Shown piece after piece: positions 5,290-6,827 of a stretch of 6,827 bases of DNA; positions within the stretch are counted from its first letter, which is position 1, and every line of letters starts with the position of its first letter. Both the position numbers and the translations under genes were made by a program. Source of the stretch: Acidimicrobiales bacterium. Lineage in GTDB: Bacteria; Actinomycetota; Acidimicrobiia; Acidimicrobiales; Poriferisodalaceae. Under the pieces are notes generated by a model. It saw only the letters and a program-made list of their open reading frames with translations. It ran no database searches and had not been told where the DNA came from. The stretch lies in contig JAGQSP010000171.1 of the NCBI GenBank assembly GCA_020439485.1, forward strand, positions 221-7,047. The letters run 5' to 3'.

Positions 5290-6827
5290 GTGAGTGGTTT
5301 CGGCAATCCCCAGTCTTTCGTGGCCCGCGGCGTGCTGGCGTTGGCGTGTCTGGGGCTGGCGGTTCCTGCCGTTGCAACGCCCGCCGCCGCCGAGTCTCGC
5401 CGAGCCGATCAGTGGGGTCTCGACCTGCTGGCCGCCGAGTTCGTCCAATCCGACGTCGATGGCTCTGGAGTGGTGGTCGCGGTGCTCGACACCGACATCG
5501 CTGCCGGCCACGCCGATCTCGTGGGTCAGCTGGTTCAGGGTTACGACTTCGTCGAGGACAGGCCCTTCGACCCGCTCGCGGCCGATCGACAAACCGCCCG
5601 GGTCGACCACGCGACGATGGTGGCGGCACTGATCGTCGGCGACGCGGATGGTGACGGCATCACCGGTGTGGCGCCAGGGGCCAGGGTGATGCCCGTTCGT
5701 GTGGTGCCAGATTTCGAACAGGGAACCACCACCGCGCTGGCAGAAGGCATCCGGTGGGCTGCCGACAACGGCGCCGACGTTCTGAACATCTCTATTCGCA
5801 CTCGAACCGACAGCCCACGCGTTCGCCAGGCCGTCGAGTATGCGGTTGGCAAGGGTGTCGTAGTGGTGGCCTCAGGTGGTTCCGACGACGAAGGCCCGTG
5901 GTATCCGGCTGCCCTCGGCGATGTGATTGCCGTCGGGGCTGTAGGGCGCAACCTCGACCTCTACTCGGGTTCGCCTCGGGCTCCCTACATCGAGGTTGTC
6001 GCGCCCGGTGCCGACGTGGTGTCGGCCTCTGGCCGTGACGTCACGGGCTACTTGAATGGGCGCGGCACTTCGTTCGCGGCTCCTCATGTCGCCGGAACCG
6101 TCGCACTGATGCGTCAGGTCGCGCCCGAGGCATCGTTGCGCGAGATCCGTGAGGCGCTTCGCTCGACCGCCCGCGACCTCGGTCCGGCCGGGCGTGACGA
6201 TGAGTTCGGATACGGCCTGCTCGACCTGGTCGGATCGGTCATGTGGATCGACCGTCGCGACCCCGAGCCACCGTCGGTGTCCCAGCTGGACGTCCAGGGT
6301 TCGAGCCTGGTGGTTGGCCTGGAAAGGGGGCCATCGTTCGACGTCTTGGCCCACGAGATCACCGTCGACGGTGAGGTGGTTGCCGTCACCGGCGCCGAGT
6401 CCTCCACCGTGAAGATCGACCTCGGCGAAGGCTCAGGGCAGAGGGTGGCGGTTCGCTCTCGTGACGCCGCCGGGCGAACGAGCCCGTCGTTCACCGTCGT
6501 CGCCGCCCCAATGGCCGTTCGTGCCGAGTCTCGACCCGGCGCGGTGTCGGTCACTTGGCAGTCGCCGGCACAGCCAGGAGTGGTGGCCTTCGACGTAGCG
6601 GTCGACGGCAAGGTCGTGGTGCGCGTGCTGAACGGCGAACTCACCGATCATTCGACGAACGTGTCGGTCGAGCCCGGCACCGCGCCGCAGATATCGGTGG
6701 CCGCAATCGGCCCTCACGGCATCGTCAGCTCGTGGGTCGAGGCCCCCAGGGCACAGGCGCTGGCCGAAAACACCGCACCATCTGCGCCCGGTTCGTTGTC
6801 TGCACAAGCTGCAGCTGCCTCGGTAGG
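5290..6827 (+). CDS. Secreted subtilisin-like serine protease (S8) with fibronectin-type repeats, partial at right edge
   Basis: A GTG-initiated frame runs open from 5290 past the window end (at least 512 residues). A signal peptide is clear: R13, hydrophobic core 15-29, likely cleavage after A32-A33-A34. The mature part starts almost directly with the S8 domain (about 40-305) with no room for a long propeptide. The triad is D67 (VVAVLDTDI), H107 (DHATMVAAL) and S261 (GTSFAAPHVAG). Where subtilisin has oxyanion Asn155 (AGNEG), this protein has G197 (VASGGSDDEG). The Asp and His motifs also deviate from DTG and HGTHVAG. Two fibronectin III-like regions follow (about 315-395 and 400-490), and a third begins with NTAPSAPGSL. 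GTG 5272 is an alternative start, with AGGA ten bases upstream, but the promoter favours 5290. The family is certain; full activity is uncertain because of the oxyanion change. Confidence 0.9.
   Translation, partial: MSGFGNPQSFVARGVLALACLGLAVPAVATPAAAESRRADQWGLDLLAAEFVQSDVDGSGVVVAVLDTDIAAGHADLVGQLVQGYDFVEDRPFDPLAADRQTARVDHATMVAALIVGDADGDGITGVAPGARVMPVRVVPDFEQGTTTALAEGIRWAADNGADVLNISIRTRTDSPRVRQAVEYAVGKGVVVVASGGSDDEGPWYPAALGDVIAVGAVGRNLDLYSGSPRAPYIEVVAPGADVVSASGRDVTGYLNGRGTSFAAPHVAGTVALMRQVAPEASLREIREALRSTARDLGPAGRDDEFGYGLLDLVGSVMWIDRRDPEPPSVSQLDVQGSSLVVGLERGPSFDVLAHEITVDGEVVAVTGAESSTVKIDLGEGSGQRVAVRSRDAAGRTSPSFTVVAAPMAVRAESRPGAVSVTWQSPAQPGVVAFDVAVDGKVVVRVLNGELTDHSTNVSVEPGTAPQISVAAIGPHGIVSSWVEAPRAQALAENTAPSAPGSLSAQAAAASV

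Noticed and set aside
5272..5290. GTG 5272 as the protease start, with AGGA ten bases upstream
   Set aside because: It is possible, but it lies before the predicted -10 box (5276-5281), so that transcript would not contain it. GTG 5290 has the better promoter spacing and still gives a normal signal peptide.
5541..6807. Minus-strand open frames opposite the protease gene
   Set aside because: The plus-strand frame contains the subtilase triad, signal peptide and fibronectin-like repeats; the opposite frames show low-complexity Arg/Thr/Ser-rich text.

Overview
This is a GC-rich, densely coded chromosomal stretch. Codons strongly favour G/C in the third position, two genes look leaderless, and the exported proteins have Thr-rich linkers and fibronectin-like tails. 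This suggests an actinobacterium, possibly of the Acidimicrobiia; that is inference, because the window holds no rRNA or other taxonomic marker. I see no tRNA, rRNA, CRISPR array, insertion sequence or prophage gene.

Left part (1-1995), minus strand: a peroxide-defence operon read right to left. It encodes a rubrerythrin without a rubredoxin domain (1444-1860), then an Fe-S oxidoreductase with two [4Fe-4S] motifs and two CCG-type domains (31-1392). The first 23 bases hold the start of a third gene, which by context is probably a DUF3501 protein. Right of the rubrerythrin is a 135-bp divergent promoter region. An imperfect 26-bp palindrome there lies over the predicted -35 boxes of both directions.

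Middle part (1996-3522), plus strand: a tight three-gene operon. It encodes a PerR-like Fur-family repressor, a stand-alone cyclic-nucleotide-binding domain protein, and a 228-residue protein that I read as a PD-(D/E)XK-like fold followed by a winged helix. The third gene appears to start at a CTG codon that overlaps the preceding stop codon (CTGA), well upstream of its first ATG. The natural reading is that the PerR-like protein senses peroxide or metal and controls both the rubrerythrin operon and its own. How the nucleotide-binding and nuclease-like proteins fit in is unknown, and this is the most novel part of the window.

Right part (3535-6827): a membrane-anchored sulfite-oxidase-family molybdenum enzyme on the minus strand, convergent with the middle operon (12 bp apart). 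Divergent from it is a secreted subtilisin-like protease with fibronectin-type repeats, which starts at a GTG and runs off the right edge. The protease keeps Asp/His/Ser but lacks the usual oxyanion-hole Asn. Its promoter has the same -10 to start-codon spacing (8 nt) as that of the PerR-like gene, and its -35 lies within an arm of a 9-bp perfect inverted repeat.
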